Part shown: in pieces, positions 19,644-27,002 of the stretch
Numbering within the stretch: the stretch's first letter is position 1
How the letters are laid out: every line of letters starts with the position of its first letter
NCBI GenBank assembly: GCA_001657325.1
Contig: LWRO01000003.1
Coordinates: 62,001 to 126,000 of the forward strand
Direction of reading: 5' to 3'
DNA: 64,000 nucleotides
Source: Geitlerinema sp. BBD 1991-9
GTDB lineage: Bacteria > Cyanobacteriota > Cyanobacteriia > Cyanobacteriales > Geitlerinemataceae
Notes under the pieces: model-generated
The model's input: only the letters and a program-made list of their open reading frames with translations
Told to the model about the DNA's origin: nothing
Database searches by the model: none
Translations under genes and position numbers: made by a program

Positions 19644-19716
19644 GGAGATGATGAGATGAGGGGGTGAGGGGGTGAGGCGATCGCTCATCGTCTTCTCCTC
19701 ATCTCCTCGTCCAATC
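19644..19716. repeat. Purine-rich GAGATGAGGGGGTGAGG repeat after topA
   Basis: Starts at the topA stop codon: GAGATGATGAGATGAGGGGGTGAGG, a second GGGGGTGAGG, then the complementary CTTCTCCTCATCTCCTC. Related tracts follow three other plus-strand genes (34883, 36539 and 48333). The purine and pyrimidine halves can pair, so it may act as a 3'-end hairpin. Confidence 0.65.
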
Positions 19717-19743
19717 ATTGCGTCATTACTAAAAGGGGGGAGA

Positions 19744-20682
19744 GTGGAAACAGTCTCGACGGCGGTTCGAGCAAAACCGTTTTTGAAGTGGGCGGGTGGA
19801 AAAAGTCAACTTCTCGAACAGCTCGATCGACGTTTTCCAGCAGCGTTGAAACGAGGATCGATCGAGCGGTATGTCGAGCCGTTTGTTGGGAGTGGTGCGG
19901 TTTTTTTACACATCGCTCAGTTTTACCCGGTGCGCGAGTTTTGGATTTCGGATATTAATCCGGAATTGATCGTGGCCTACCAGACCGTGCGAGATCGGGT
20001 TGAGGAGACGATCGAGCGGTTACGAACTCTCGAGGCGGAATATTTAGCACGCGATCGAGAAGCACGACAGATTTATTTTTATGAGGTTCGATCGCAGTTC
20101 AACCAAAATCGTCCGGATTTCGATTTTGATACGCCCAATCCTGATTGGATCGATCGAACGGTTCAACTGATTTTTCTCAATCGAACTTGTTTTAACGGCT
20201 TGTTTCGCGTCAATCAGAAGGGCGAATTTAACGTTCCTGCTGGACGTTATAAAAATCCGACGATTTGCAATTTTGAAAATTTGCAGCTCGTTTCTCGGAT
20301 TTTACAGCGGTCTCGTGTTCGCTATGGTGATTTCACGGAATGCTTGGAATTCGTAAACGATCGAACGTTTGTTTATTTCGATCCACCCTACAAACCTATT
20401 AGCAAAACGTCAAACTTTAACGAATATTCACAACACAAGTTTGACGATCGAGAACAATTTAGATTGCGAGATTTTTTTAAAACACTCGATAGCTTGAATG
20501 CAAAATTAATGCTGAGTAATTCCGACCCGACCAACGAAGATTCGACCGATCTCTTCTTTGAAAATGCTTATGCAGGTTATCGGATCGATCGAGTACGTGC
20601 AAACCGACATATCAACAGTAATGCTTCGAGACGGGGAGAAATCAACGAAATTCTGGTTTTGAATTATCGTGATTTTCTGTGA
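19744..20682 (+). CDS. DNA adenine methylase, DpnM/Dam-like (probable GATC specificity)
   Basis: A 312-aa D12-class N6-adenine methyltransferase. The SAM-binding FLKWAGGKSQLLEQL is near the N-terminus, followed by VEPFVGSGAVFLH. The catalytic motif is FVYFDPPYKPIS. The family block NRTCFNGLFRVNQKGEFNVP and the end SRGEINEILVLNY resemble DpnM closely, so a GATC target is likely. I start it at GTG 19744, just after a GGGGGGAGA tract. The longer frame from 19672 is repeat-derived. No cognate nuclease is beside it, so it looks solitary. This agrees with the abundance of GATC palindromes. Confidence 0.9.
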   Translation: METVSTAVRAKPFLKWAGGKSQLLEQLDRRFPAALKRGSIERYVEPFVGSGAVFLHIAQFYPVREFWISDINPELIVAYQTVRDRVEETIERLRTLEAEYLARDREARQIYFYEVRSQFNQNRPDFDFDTPNPDWIDRTVQLIFLNRTCFNGLFRVNQKGEFNVPAGRYKNPTICNFENLQLVSRILQRSRVRYGDFTECLEFVNDRTFVYFDPPYKPISKTSNFNEYSQHKFDDREQFRLRDFFKTLDSLNAKLMLSNSDPTNEDSTDLFFENAYAGYRIDRVRANRHINSNASRRGEINEILVLNYRDFL

Positions 20683-20736
20683 CTTCTATACTGGCACTCT
20701 GGTATTAGGAAGATACTAGAGCGCCAGTACAGAAGT
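20682..20736. repeat. Long imperfect hairpin at the 3' end of the adenine methylase gene
   Basis: ACTTCT-x-TACTGGC-x-CTCT-x-GTAT pairs with ATAC-x-AGAG-x-GCCAGTA-x-AGAAGT around a 7-nt loop (TAGGAAG). That is 21 paired positions, two mismatches and one G-T. The first base is the last base of the stop codon. There is no T-run, so it is either an mRNA 3' stabiliser or a small palindromic element. Confidence 0.7.
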
Positions 20737-20752
20737 AATGGTAGTAATGGTA

Positions 20753-20817
20753 GGGTGTGTTACGCGGACGAAAAATGGGTTAAAAATCCAGTTCATGAGA
20801 TTTCCGCGAACGCACCC
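20753..20817. mobile_element. Short MITE-like inverted repeat (GGGTGTGTT...AACGCACCC)
   Basis: GGGTGTGTTACGCGG at 20753-20767 is inverted as CCGCGAACGCACCC at 20804-20817, a 65-bp unit. GGGTGCGTT/AACGCACCC-ended units are frequent small mobile repeats in cyanobacteria. It has no coding capacity. Confidence 0.5.
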
Positions 20818-20996
20818 AGCACTTTTGTACCGCTGCTCTAGGAGTATGGCTTGCACAGATGGCGATTTATAATCTGTTTGCAGTGTATGGAAACTTCGCC
20901 AGGAAAAGCCTTCAGCGATGATTATCTACAAGCTGGACAAGTATAGCAATCGCCAGAGCCAGTAAGACATTTTCAAAGCTGAAATTTATACACAGC

Positions 20997-21165
20997 GTAA
21001 GCCTTCAGGTGTGGGGGTTGACAAAAAGGAAAAGACAAGTAGCGTAGAGCAATGGGAATCAAGCTACCAGAAATCCCCAAGGACAGAGAAACTCTAGACA
21101 GCTCCCCAAATCCGTTCTAGTGGAGTTAGTGCTGCAACAGCAAGCAATACTTGAAAAACTGGTAA
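20997..21165 (+). mobile_element. Truncated left end of an IS66-family element with frameshifted transposase start
   Basis: GTAAGCCTTCAGGTG at 20997 has the GTAA start typical of IS66 termini and resembles the end at 28087 (GTAACTGTTCAGG). An ORF begins at 21052 (MGIKLPEIPKDRETLDSSP). After a one-base frame change near 21107 it continues KSVLVELVLQQQAILEKLVK, which resembles the N-terminus of single-ORF IS66 transposases. Similarity stops near 21165, where sequence in antisense to the next gene begins. The right end is missing, so this is dead. Confidence 0.6.
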
Positions 21166-21421
21166 AGGAAAGATCCGAAAAGGATTCGGGTGCATCGACC
21201 GTTACGAAAGGCTCGAACCTCAAATCTGTCGAGGGTGTGGAGGAAAGCACTTTCAACAGCGAATCCACACAACGATCGACAATCCGACTCGATCGAGATC
21301 GCAAATCCTCCCGTAACTTCGTCTCGGGACTGCGAACCCTAAACGCCTCGTACAGCAAACGCTGGCATTCCTCCAACAGGCGATCGTAAGCCGTCTGAAT
21401 TTCCCGAATCACTGAAACCAA
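21059..21421 (-). pseudogene. Alpha-helical protein fragment truncated by the IS66-like end
   Basis: An ORF on the minus strand. Its first 55-60 residues are protein-like: IREIQTAYDRLLEECQRLLY, then AFRVRSPETKLREDLRSRSS. The upstream GGGAGGGGAGG could serve as ribosome-binding site. From about residue 85 the frame reads antisense through the IS66-like remnant, so the real C-terminus is lost. The start could be TTG 21421 or the GTG four codons later. It is probably a broken small gene of unknown function. Confidence 0.45.
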
Positions 21422-21478
21422 CGGAACGCACGAACGATAATCCTCCCCTCCCAGTCGCGAGAGGGGAGACGAAAAAAC

Positions 21479-21646
21479 TTAAGCGTGGCAGGTGCAACCC
21501 TTGTGACCGCAACCGCTTCCGTCAGGATGTCCGCTCGCGCAAGCCTCACTGCAATAGTACTGACCGTCTTTTTCGACGGCTTTATCCGTGTCTACGATGC
21601 ACAAGCAAGACTCGCAGGCGCATTTCATTTGCGTAACGGTGGTCAT
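21479..21646 (-). CDS. smtA: Bacterial metallothionein SmtA
   Basis: A 55-aa zinc/cadmium-binding protein. Starting at ATG 21646 it reads MTTVTQMKCACESCLCIVDT and ends CGHKGCTCHA. The nine Cys (9, 11, 14, 16, 32, 36, 46, 51, 53) and His 40 and 48 match the ligands of Synechococcus SmtA, with the final insert one residue shorter. It sequesters excess Zn in the cytoplasm in a four-metal cluster. An SmtB-type operator lies 27 bp upstream, implying metal-induced expression, but no smtB gene is adjacent. A longer frame from 21715 would read through the operator and is rejected. Confidence 0.95.
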   Translation of the reverse strand: MTTVTQMKCACESCLCIVDTDKAVEKDGQYYCSEACASGHPDGSGCGHKGCTCHA

Positions 21647-21672
21647 GGCACTTTGTCCTAAATGCGATCGAA

Positions 21673-21692
21673 ATCTGAATAGATTTTCAGAT
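21673..21692 (-). promoter_or_regulatory. SmtB/ArsR-type operator upstream of smtA
   Basis: A perfect inverted repeat ATCTGAA-N6-TTCAGAT. The core TGAA-N6-TTCA has the same spacing as the SmtB site of the Synechococcus smt locus. It lies 27 bp upstream of the smtA start, where repressor binding would block transcription until zinc releases it. Confidence 0.75.
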
Positions 21693-21882
21693 GTTTTGAC
21701 TGTAACACCATCCAACGGGCGATCTCTCGACTGTCAGAAAAACTTAACCATTCCTTACCTCGGGAAGTCCCATCCGCATCACCACAAAACCCGAGATGCC
21801 CCAGTAAGCCCCGACCCAGATGTCGAGTAAAATCGATCTATATCGAAGCAATGGCACGTCATTACGCTGAAGGTCAGAACCC

Positions 21883-22071
21883 ATGACTCGCGAAACGATT
21901 CCCCAAACTGACTCGATTCAAGAATTAGCCGAATTTTGGGAAACTCACGATCTCACAGAGTTTGAAGACCAACTTGAAGAGAGCGAGAAATCTCAATTCT
22001 ACCGACTTAATTCGGGAATGGCTTCTCGAAAAGGTTCGTATCGCAATACAAGCGGAAAGCTGAGTTGTTGA
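21883..22071 (+). pseudogene. Antitoxin N-terminal fragment (CopG/BrnA-type) cut off by the cytosine methylase gene
   Basis: ATG at 21883. Residues 1-32 (ETIPQTDSIQELAEFWETHD then LTEFEDQLEE) match the start of a common cyanobacterial antitoxin family. From about residue 38 the frame enters the 3' end of the oppositely oriented cytosine methylase gene, so the DNA-binding C-terminus is absent. No toxin gene flanks it. The join near 21985-22000 marks one edge of the inserted methylase segment. Confidence 0.6.
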
Positions 22072-23189
22072 GAGGTTTTGGAGAAGTCGATCGACTCTTC
22101 TCGAATTAACTTACGAATCACCCAAGACGCTATTTGCGGCGGGAACGCATTACCGTATAAACTGTATTGATTGTAAACCGATAAGCAATCGCAACGATCG
22201 TCTGCAAACCCCTGTATCCGAGCATATTCGATATTCGTTAACCGACGATAGCGATCGCCCACTTGGTATCGTTCGTAATGACGGCTTGTCGTTGAAGTCA
22301 GAGTTGGTGCTAAACCATCAATTCCATAAACAGTATAGCCCATTCTCGAGCCACCTTTCTGATTATACAATACCCGAACGCCGTTAATTAACTTATCAAC
22401 AAAAACACTGGATTTTAATCGCTCTAAGGTATCTTCAGTAAAATCAAGACTTGCATCGGGATTCGTTTCTAAAATATCTGCCAATTTGACAGAAGGTTTC
22501 GCTTCAGAAAATAAGGATAAATTGAGATCGTAAAATTTGCCGTCTTTGGCAATTCCCCAATTTTTAAATTTTCGAGTATGGCTTTCAATGGGATTCCATA
22601 AAGAGAAGTTCGTTAAAGTTGCTGATTTTTCGATCGATACCCCTGTAAAATTTTCTAAATTGGCAAGGTGAGAAACAATTCGTGAAGGATTGAACGTTCC
22701 CACAATCACAATTCGTTCTCGATTTTGCGGTAAGCCAAAATTAGCCGCGTTCAGAAGCCGCCATTCCACGAGATACCCCAACCGAGAAAGGGAATCGAGA
22801 ATCGCAGCAAAATGAGAGCCGCCTTGCATCGATAACAGACGTTTGACATTTTCGAGGACGAAATATTGAGGTTGTCGCCATTTCAAGATTTTGACAATTG
22901 CCTCGAATAATGTCCCTCGCGGATCGCAAATTCCGAGTTTTTTACCTGCACTGGAAAACGGTTGACAGGGAAATCCCGCCGTCAGCAAATCGTGAGGGGG
23001 AATCTCATCGAGAAACTGCCAAATATCCCCCTCGACAAAGTTTGATGGATGGGACTTTTGCCTGTAGACTTTAGCGGCGTTGGCGTCGATATCGTTTGCC
23101 CACACCGTTTCAATCCCCAATCGATCGCACGCCAGTCTAAATCCGCCAATTCCGGCAAATAATTCAACGGCTTTTAAAGAATCGTTCAT
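21999..23189 (-). CDS. DNA (cytosine-5) methyltransferase
   Basis: A 396-aa m5C methylase from ATG 23189 (MNDSLKAVELFAGIGGF). Conserved motifs are in order: motif I FAGIGGF, motif IV GFPCQPFSSAGKK with the catalytic Cys, motif VI VLENVKRLL, motif VIII QNRERIVIVG, a target-recognition region at about 200-320, then motif IX/X (RRLTNIEYARIQGF, QYSLYGNAFPP). It is AT-richer than the flanking core genes. No restriction endonuclease is recognisable beside it. It ends inside a broken antitoxin gene, indicating recent acquisition. The target sequence cannot be read from the protein. Confidence 0.93.
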   Translation of the reverse strand: MNDSLKAVELFAGIGGFRLACDRLGIETVWANDIDANAAKVYRQKSHPSNFVEGDIWQFLDEIPPHDLLTAGFPCQPFSSAGKKLGICDPRGTLFEAIVKILKWRQPQYFVLENVKRLLSMQGGSHFAAILDSLSRLGYLVEWRLLNAANFGLPQNRERIVIVGTFNPSRIVSHLANLENFTGVSIEKSATLTNFSLWNPIESHTRKFKNWGIAKDGKFYDLNLSLFSEAKPSVKLADILETNPDASLDFTEDTLERLKSSVFVDKLINGVRVLYNQKGGSRMGYTVYGIDGLAPTLTSTTSRHYERYQVGDRYRRLTNIEYARIQGFADDRCDCLSVYNQYSLYGNAFPPQIASWVIRKLIREESIDFSKTSQQLSFPLVLRYEPFREAIPELSR

Positions 23190-23313
23190 GGGTGAAGGAT
23201 ATAATACTTGGATGAATATCAATGTATATCGATATTCAATTTTGTTTGACTCCAGGTTACTCAGCCCTTTAATTTTGCAATTGAGTACTTTCTATCGAGG
23301 ATCTAAAATGCGT

Positions 23314-24750
23314 TCACGAGTTATCTTTGATTCCCAGCTTTGAGTAACTCGGAGGTGTTATCAAATCCGACTCCTGAAGGTTGACAAAAAACTGTTTCAA
23401 CACGGAGGACAGCGTATAATTATTTTTTGTTTTTTGAATTATGCAACGTCGCGATAGAGATTGCAGTCCGTTAATTAAATCTGACAGCAGTATTTCGCTA
23501 CTATCGAGTAATTTTTCTCTATTAACTGCCTGACTTTCTCTAGCCAACACTGAAATAATTTGTTTTTCAATTTGGGCGAGTCGATCGTAATGTTGTTGTA
23601 AACTCTCTTTCACCTCTTCCGGTAACAATAGAATATCATCTTGCAAGCAATCCCTTGTAGATAATCCCACTTCTTGAACGAGCGTAACAAGGTTTTTTAA
23701 CCATAAAGGATTTCCTTGATAGCATTCGATGAGAAATTCCCAACTGTCAAGTTCTTCTAAACCGTTGTTGAAAAGTAGTTCTCGTCCTGCTTTGACATCT
23801 AAACCTGTAACTTTCAAAACTCGAAATAGAGTATTGATGTTTTGATTTGAATGAATTTCTCGAGGGTGTTCCCAACCGACCAACAAAAAGCAACTTTGGT
23901 GAGATAAATCCTTTACATTTTCAAACAAAAAATGATAATCTTGGAATTCCTGTTTATAATATCCCGCAAAATCCTCGCTACAAAAGAGATTTTGAAGGTC
24001 GTCTAAAACAACCAAGCATCGATATTTTTGTAAGTACTTAATTAGCTTTAGTTTTTTAGGAATAATTTCGGATTCGGAGGGATCGCCTTTTTCTGGATTT
24101 GACAAAAAATGAAGTAGTCGCTCTTGAAATTCGAGAAATTTAGGAGGTGTGTTGAGACTGCACCAAATAACATAGTCAAACTCATTTTTTATTCTTTGAA
24201 CAAGCTTCACGGCTAAGGCTGTTTTACCGATACCGCTAATTCCCGTTAGTGCGATAAGGTGACAGTGCTGTTTTAAAATCCAGGTTTCGAGGATATTTAG
24301 TTCGGAAGCTCTATTATAAAAATTCCCCAATTCTGGCATCTCACTTAAATCTTGATACGGTGCGTTAATGAGTTGAGAATTTGAGGTTTCTCGATCGAAC
24401 GAGTTTGAGTTTTGAATATCCGGCTGGTGTCTGGCTTCTCCACAGATATTAAAACTGCCACTAACATTCTGTGCAAAATTTAAAATATTAGAATGTTGCC
24501 ACCGCTCCATTGCCGATTGAAAATTCGTTTTCCGAACCTCTTCTCCTACTTCTTCTGAAAGTATCTGCCAGAGTTCCGAACTAATTTCTCGAACACGACT
24601 TTCTGAACAGTCAAAATTTTTTGCGATTTGCTTGTAGGTTTCTCGTTGTATTGTACCTTTCAGTACCGCTTCTTGTAGATCGTCAAGATGCCGCCCTGTT
24701 TTACTAAAGACAATTTCATCGGCAAATTTTAACATTTCTTCAAGATTCAT
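23314..24750 (-). CDS. STAND-type NTPase with N-terminal VMAP-like HTH and NB-ARC domain
   Basis: A 478-aa protein from ATG 24750 (MNLEEMLKFADEIVFSKTG). Residues 1-85 resemble the helix-turn-helix 'vWA-MoxR-associated' N-terminal domain common in cyanobacterial signalling ATPases. NB-ARC follows: Walker A GISGIGKTALA (about 168-178), Walker B RCLVVLDDLQ, and GNPLWLK, the GxP of the winged region. Such proteins normally carry a C-terminal sensor (WD40, TPR or pentapeptides). Here the protein stops after the winged helix, so the sensor is missing or separate. It may act in signalling or phage sensing. It is 124 bp upstream of the cytosine methylase start, same strand. Confidence 0.85.
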   Translation of the reverse strand: MNLEEMLKFADEIVFSKTGRHLDDLQEAVLKGTIQRETYKQIAKNFDCSESRVREISSELWQILSEEVGEEVRKTNFQSAMERWQHSNILNFAQNVSGSFNICGEARHQPDIQNSNSFDRETSNSQLINAPYQDLSEMPELGNFYNRASELNILETWILKQHCHLIALTGISGIGKTALAVKLVQRIKNEFDYVIWCSLNTPPKFLEFQERLLHFLSNPEKGDPSESEIIPKKLKLIKYLQKYRCLVVLDDLQNLFCSEDFAGYYKQEFQDYHFLFENVKDLSHQSCFLLVGWEHPREIHSNQNINTLFRVLKVTGLDVKAGRELLFNNGLEELDSWEFLIECYQGNPLWLKNLVTLVQEVGLSTRDCLQDDILLLPEEVKESLQQHYDRLAQIEKQIISVLARESQAVNREKLLDSSEILLSDLINGLQSLSRRCIIQKTKNNYTLSSVLKQFFVNLQESDLITPPSYSKLGIKDNS

Positions 24751-24958
24751 GGAACAAGTCACAAACAATCTAGATGGGCGTATCGTACCATATTTGTCGG
24801 CTTTTCGGAACATTTTTCTACAAAAACCAACGTGAAGAGCGTGAAGTCAGCAAGAAATTCCGGCAAAATGGAACGTTTTAGAACTGGACAAAGATTAACA
24901 CTCTAAAGATAATTAATAGAAGGAACGTTAGATAACCATTAAATAGAGGAATATCGCA

Positions 24959-25165
24959 ATGTCATCAATGGATGATAAGATTCGCCGAAGCAAAGAACAA
25001 CAACACGCCGAAGGACACGGTGAAAAACGTAAGTCAGGTTATTCCAGCAGTAGCTCTGGAAGCAGCAGTCAAATCGATCGCATCAATGCAGAACTTGCCA
25101 AGCCCAACCTGTCCGACTCAGCGCGTAAAGCATTACAAGAGAAAAAGAGAAAATTAGGAGGTTGA
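24959..25165 (+). CDS. Small Ser-rich charged protein, unknown
   Basis: A 68-aa protein with a good ribosome-binding site (GAGG about 10 bp before ATG 24959). It has a charged N-terminus (MDDKIRRSKEQQHAEGHGEK), a serine run (SGYSSSSSGSSSQ) and a helical Lys-rich end (LSDSARKALQEKKRKLGG). It lies upstream of the radical SAM gene on the same strand, from which it is now separated by an inserted MITE. It could be unrelated, or an accessory of the RiPP locus. The Ser run would be a possible target for the glycosyltransferase, but that is speculation. Confidence 0.65.
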   Translation: MSSMDDKIRRSKEQQHAEGHGEKRKSGYSSSSSGSSSQIDRINAELAKPNLSDSARKALQEKKRKLGG

Positions 25166-25221
25166 CTTCTCATTAGTTCTATTAATGGAGATTGCTCTGC
25201 TGACGAAAACAGCGATCTCCA

Positions 25222-25348
25222 GGGTGCATCTCAAATTTGCCGAAATATCCACTTGGAGAAACCCGGTATCTGGAAAATCCTCAGTTTCGGGTATCCAGTC
25301 TCTTAGAGATACCGGGTTTCTGACGATTTGCATTTATGAGATGCACCC
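25222..25348. mobile_element. 127-bp MITE with 12-bp TIRs and 8-bp target duplication
   Basis: Perfect terminal inverted repeats GGGTGCATCTCA (25222-25233) and TGAGATGCACCC (25337-25348), flanked by the direct repeat GATCTCCA at 25214-25221 and 25349-25356. Internally AGAAACCCGGTATCT and AGATACCGGGTTTCT form a second long hairpin. It has no ORF, so it must have been mobilised in trans. It sits 58 bp before the radical SAM gene and could affect its transcription. Confidence 0.85.
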
Positions 25349-25406
25349 GATCTCCATTTTATTCAAAAACCCACAGTAATTACTCAACTGCCATAAGGAG
25401 CGTTCA

Positions 25407-26750
25407 ATGAAAACGTCTAAATATAATATTATAATCCCATCGATCGAAACCGATGAAACTATCCTGTTCAACTCGCTGTACGGTAGTTTAACTGTCTGGG
25501 ACAAAAAGGAAATACATATCGTTAATTCCTATTTATCCCAACCCGATTCGATTGAATTAAATCACCTACCAATTAAATCTATTCTCATTTCCCAGAAATA
25601 TATCATTGACGATGATGTTGATGAAGTTGCAATTATAGAAAACCGAAAACGACAAGGCATTGAAGATGGAAATCGCCTTGATGTCATAATAATGCCTACT
25701 CTTGATTGCAATTTTGATTGTGTTTATTGTTATGAATCTCATCGTCCTTCTCGAATGACCGACGAGACTGAAACGGCAATCAAAAGATGGTTATCATCAG
25801 AGATGCCTAATTATAAAGTAGTCATGCTGAGTTGGTTTGGTGGAGAACCATTATTAGGATGTGAAAGAGTGATTTCTATCACTAATCACGCTATAAAAAT
25901 CGCTGAAACCTCTGGAATTTTTTGTGTTACACACATGACGAGTAATGGATATTTACTAACTCGTGCAAATATCCAAAAAGTACTCGAGGCTGGAATTTAT
26001 GACTTTCAGATAACCGTTGACGGAACCCCTGAAACTCACGACAAATTAAGGGTTTTGAAAAACGGAAAGAAAACTTTCTCTCGAGTTTTTGAAAACATCA
26101 ACAATCTTGCTCGTTCTGATGAAAGAGTAAAAATTTCTTTGCGAGTAAATTTCAATCAAAGCAACTTACACTCGATCCCTCGGTTATTAGAGATGTTTCC
26201 CAAAGATGTACGTCCTCATCTTAGGGTAGTCTATGAGCCAATTTTTGGGCAATGCTCGATGAGTGCAACCGAAAACCTTCCAGCCCAAGAAATATCTGAA
26301 GCAATGGCTAGTTATTATAAACTTGCTCGAGAACTTGGCTATGATGTTATCTTAAGTGGAGCGTCTGGATATACAGGTAAACTTGTATATTGCTATGCAG
26401 AAAGGCAGAGTCAAGTTATTATTAACTACAATGGTGATGTTCATAAATGTAGTGTCAGTAATTTCGAGCCAGAAGCAAGGGTTGGCTACATTCGCGATGA
26501 CGGGGCTTTAGTAAAAGAGAAGAATTGGAATCAATGGTTTAGCACTGATTTATTTGAAGAAAAGTGCTATTCCTGCGTCTACCTTCCACTGTGTATGGGA
26601 GGATGTCGTAAAATGCGATCGCAGCTTCAGAATACAGGGAGTTATTGCACTCTAGTCCCAACCAACTCATCCTATGTTCTTAAGCAAGTAGCGTTACAAG
26701 GTTTTGGCGATCTTTTAACAAACAATTCCGATAAAGGAGGTGATGCTTAA
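25407..26750 (+). CDS. Radical SAM/SPASM peptide maturase
   Basis: A 447-aa enzyme. The radical SAM cluster motif CNFDCVYC (Cys 101, 105, 108) follows a roughly 90-residue N-terminal region that may bind a leader peptide. WFGGEPLLG and QITVDGTPETHDKLR are further family motifs. A SPASM domain with auxiliary Fe-S clusters is C-terminal, with HKCSVSNFE, then CYSCVYLPLCMGGCRK and a late Cys (SYC). SPASM maturases of this build install thioether or carbon cross-links in ribosomal peptides. The gene ends 50 bp before a 46-codon gene ending in three Cys, its likely substrate. The region is AT-rich relative to the core genome. Confidence 0.92.
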   Translation: MKTSKYNIIIPSIETDETILFNSLYGSLTVWDKKEIHIVNSYLSQPDSIELNHLPIKSILISQKYIIDDDVDEVAIIENRKRQGIEDGNRLDVIIMPTLDCNFDCVYCYESHRPSRMTDETETAIKRWLSSEMPNYKVVMLSWFGGEPLLGCERVISITNHAIKIAETSGIFCVTHMTSNGYLLTRANIQKVLEAGIYDFQITVDGTPETHDKLRVLKNGKKTFSRVFENINNLARSDERVKISLRVNFNQSNLHSIPRLLEMFPKDVRPHLRVVYEPIFGQCSMSATENLPAQEISEAMASYYKLARELGYDVILSGASGYTGKLVYCYAERQSQVIINYNGDVHKCSVSNFEPEARVGYIRDDGALVKEKNWNQWFSTDLFEEKCYSCVYLPLCMGGCRKMRSQLQNTGSYCTLVPTNSSYVLKQVALQGFGDLLTNNSDKGGDA

Positions 26751-26800
26751 CCCTATATAAATCAAGTGTAAATAGTTGAAACAACGGAGATAATTGAAGT

Positions 26801-26941
26801 ATGAAGATTATTGCAAAACCTAAGCATGAAACTCAAATCCTAGCCTCGGTCAATAAGAATGCCAAGGCTGATAATATTCACAAAGGCATCATTGAGCGAG
26901 CAGAGTATTGCGTCAATCATTTGTGTGGCTGTAAAGGTTGA
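26801..26941 (+). CDS. Candidate RiPP precursor peptide with C-terminal Cys motif
   Basis: A 46-aa peptide. ATG 26801 is preceded by GGAG at about 10 bp. The leader-like part (MKIIAKPKHETQILASVNKN then a charged helix) has no Cys. All three Cys lie in the last ten residues, CVNHLCGCKG. Size, Cys-only-at-the-end layout and position 50 bp after a radical SAM/SPASM gene are typical of a modified-peptide precursor. Thioether links from the Cys residues are the expected chemistry, but this is inference. No GG or other protease site is evident. I do not recognise the family. Confidence 0.75.
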   Translation: MKIIAKPKHETQILASVNKNAKADNIHKGIIERAEYCVNHLCGCKG

Positions 26942-26956
26942 CGAGATATTGTACAC

Positions 26957-26980
26957 CAGGGAAGCCGAGTGGCTTCCCTG
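26957..26980 (+). promoter_or_regulatory. Hairpin between precursor and glycosyltransferase genes
   Basis: Perfect 10-bp stem CAGGGAAGCC / GGCTTCCCTG with loop GAGT, 15 bp after the precursor stop and 23 bp before the next start. It lacks a T-run, so it probably stabilises the upstream transcript or attenuates read-through, a layout often seen after RiPP precursor genes. Confidence 0.7.
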
Positions 26981-27002
26981 AAATTAATCTATATCAAAAA
27001 TT

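Noticed and set aside
21421-21480. CTCCCCTC...GAGGGGAG hairpin as smtA terminator
   Set aside because: The stem is good, but on the smtA strand the T-tract comes before the hairpin rather than after it, so it is not a standard terminator; left unassigned.
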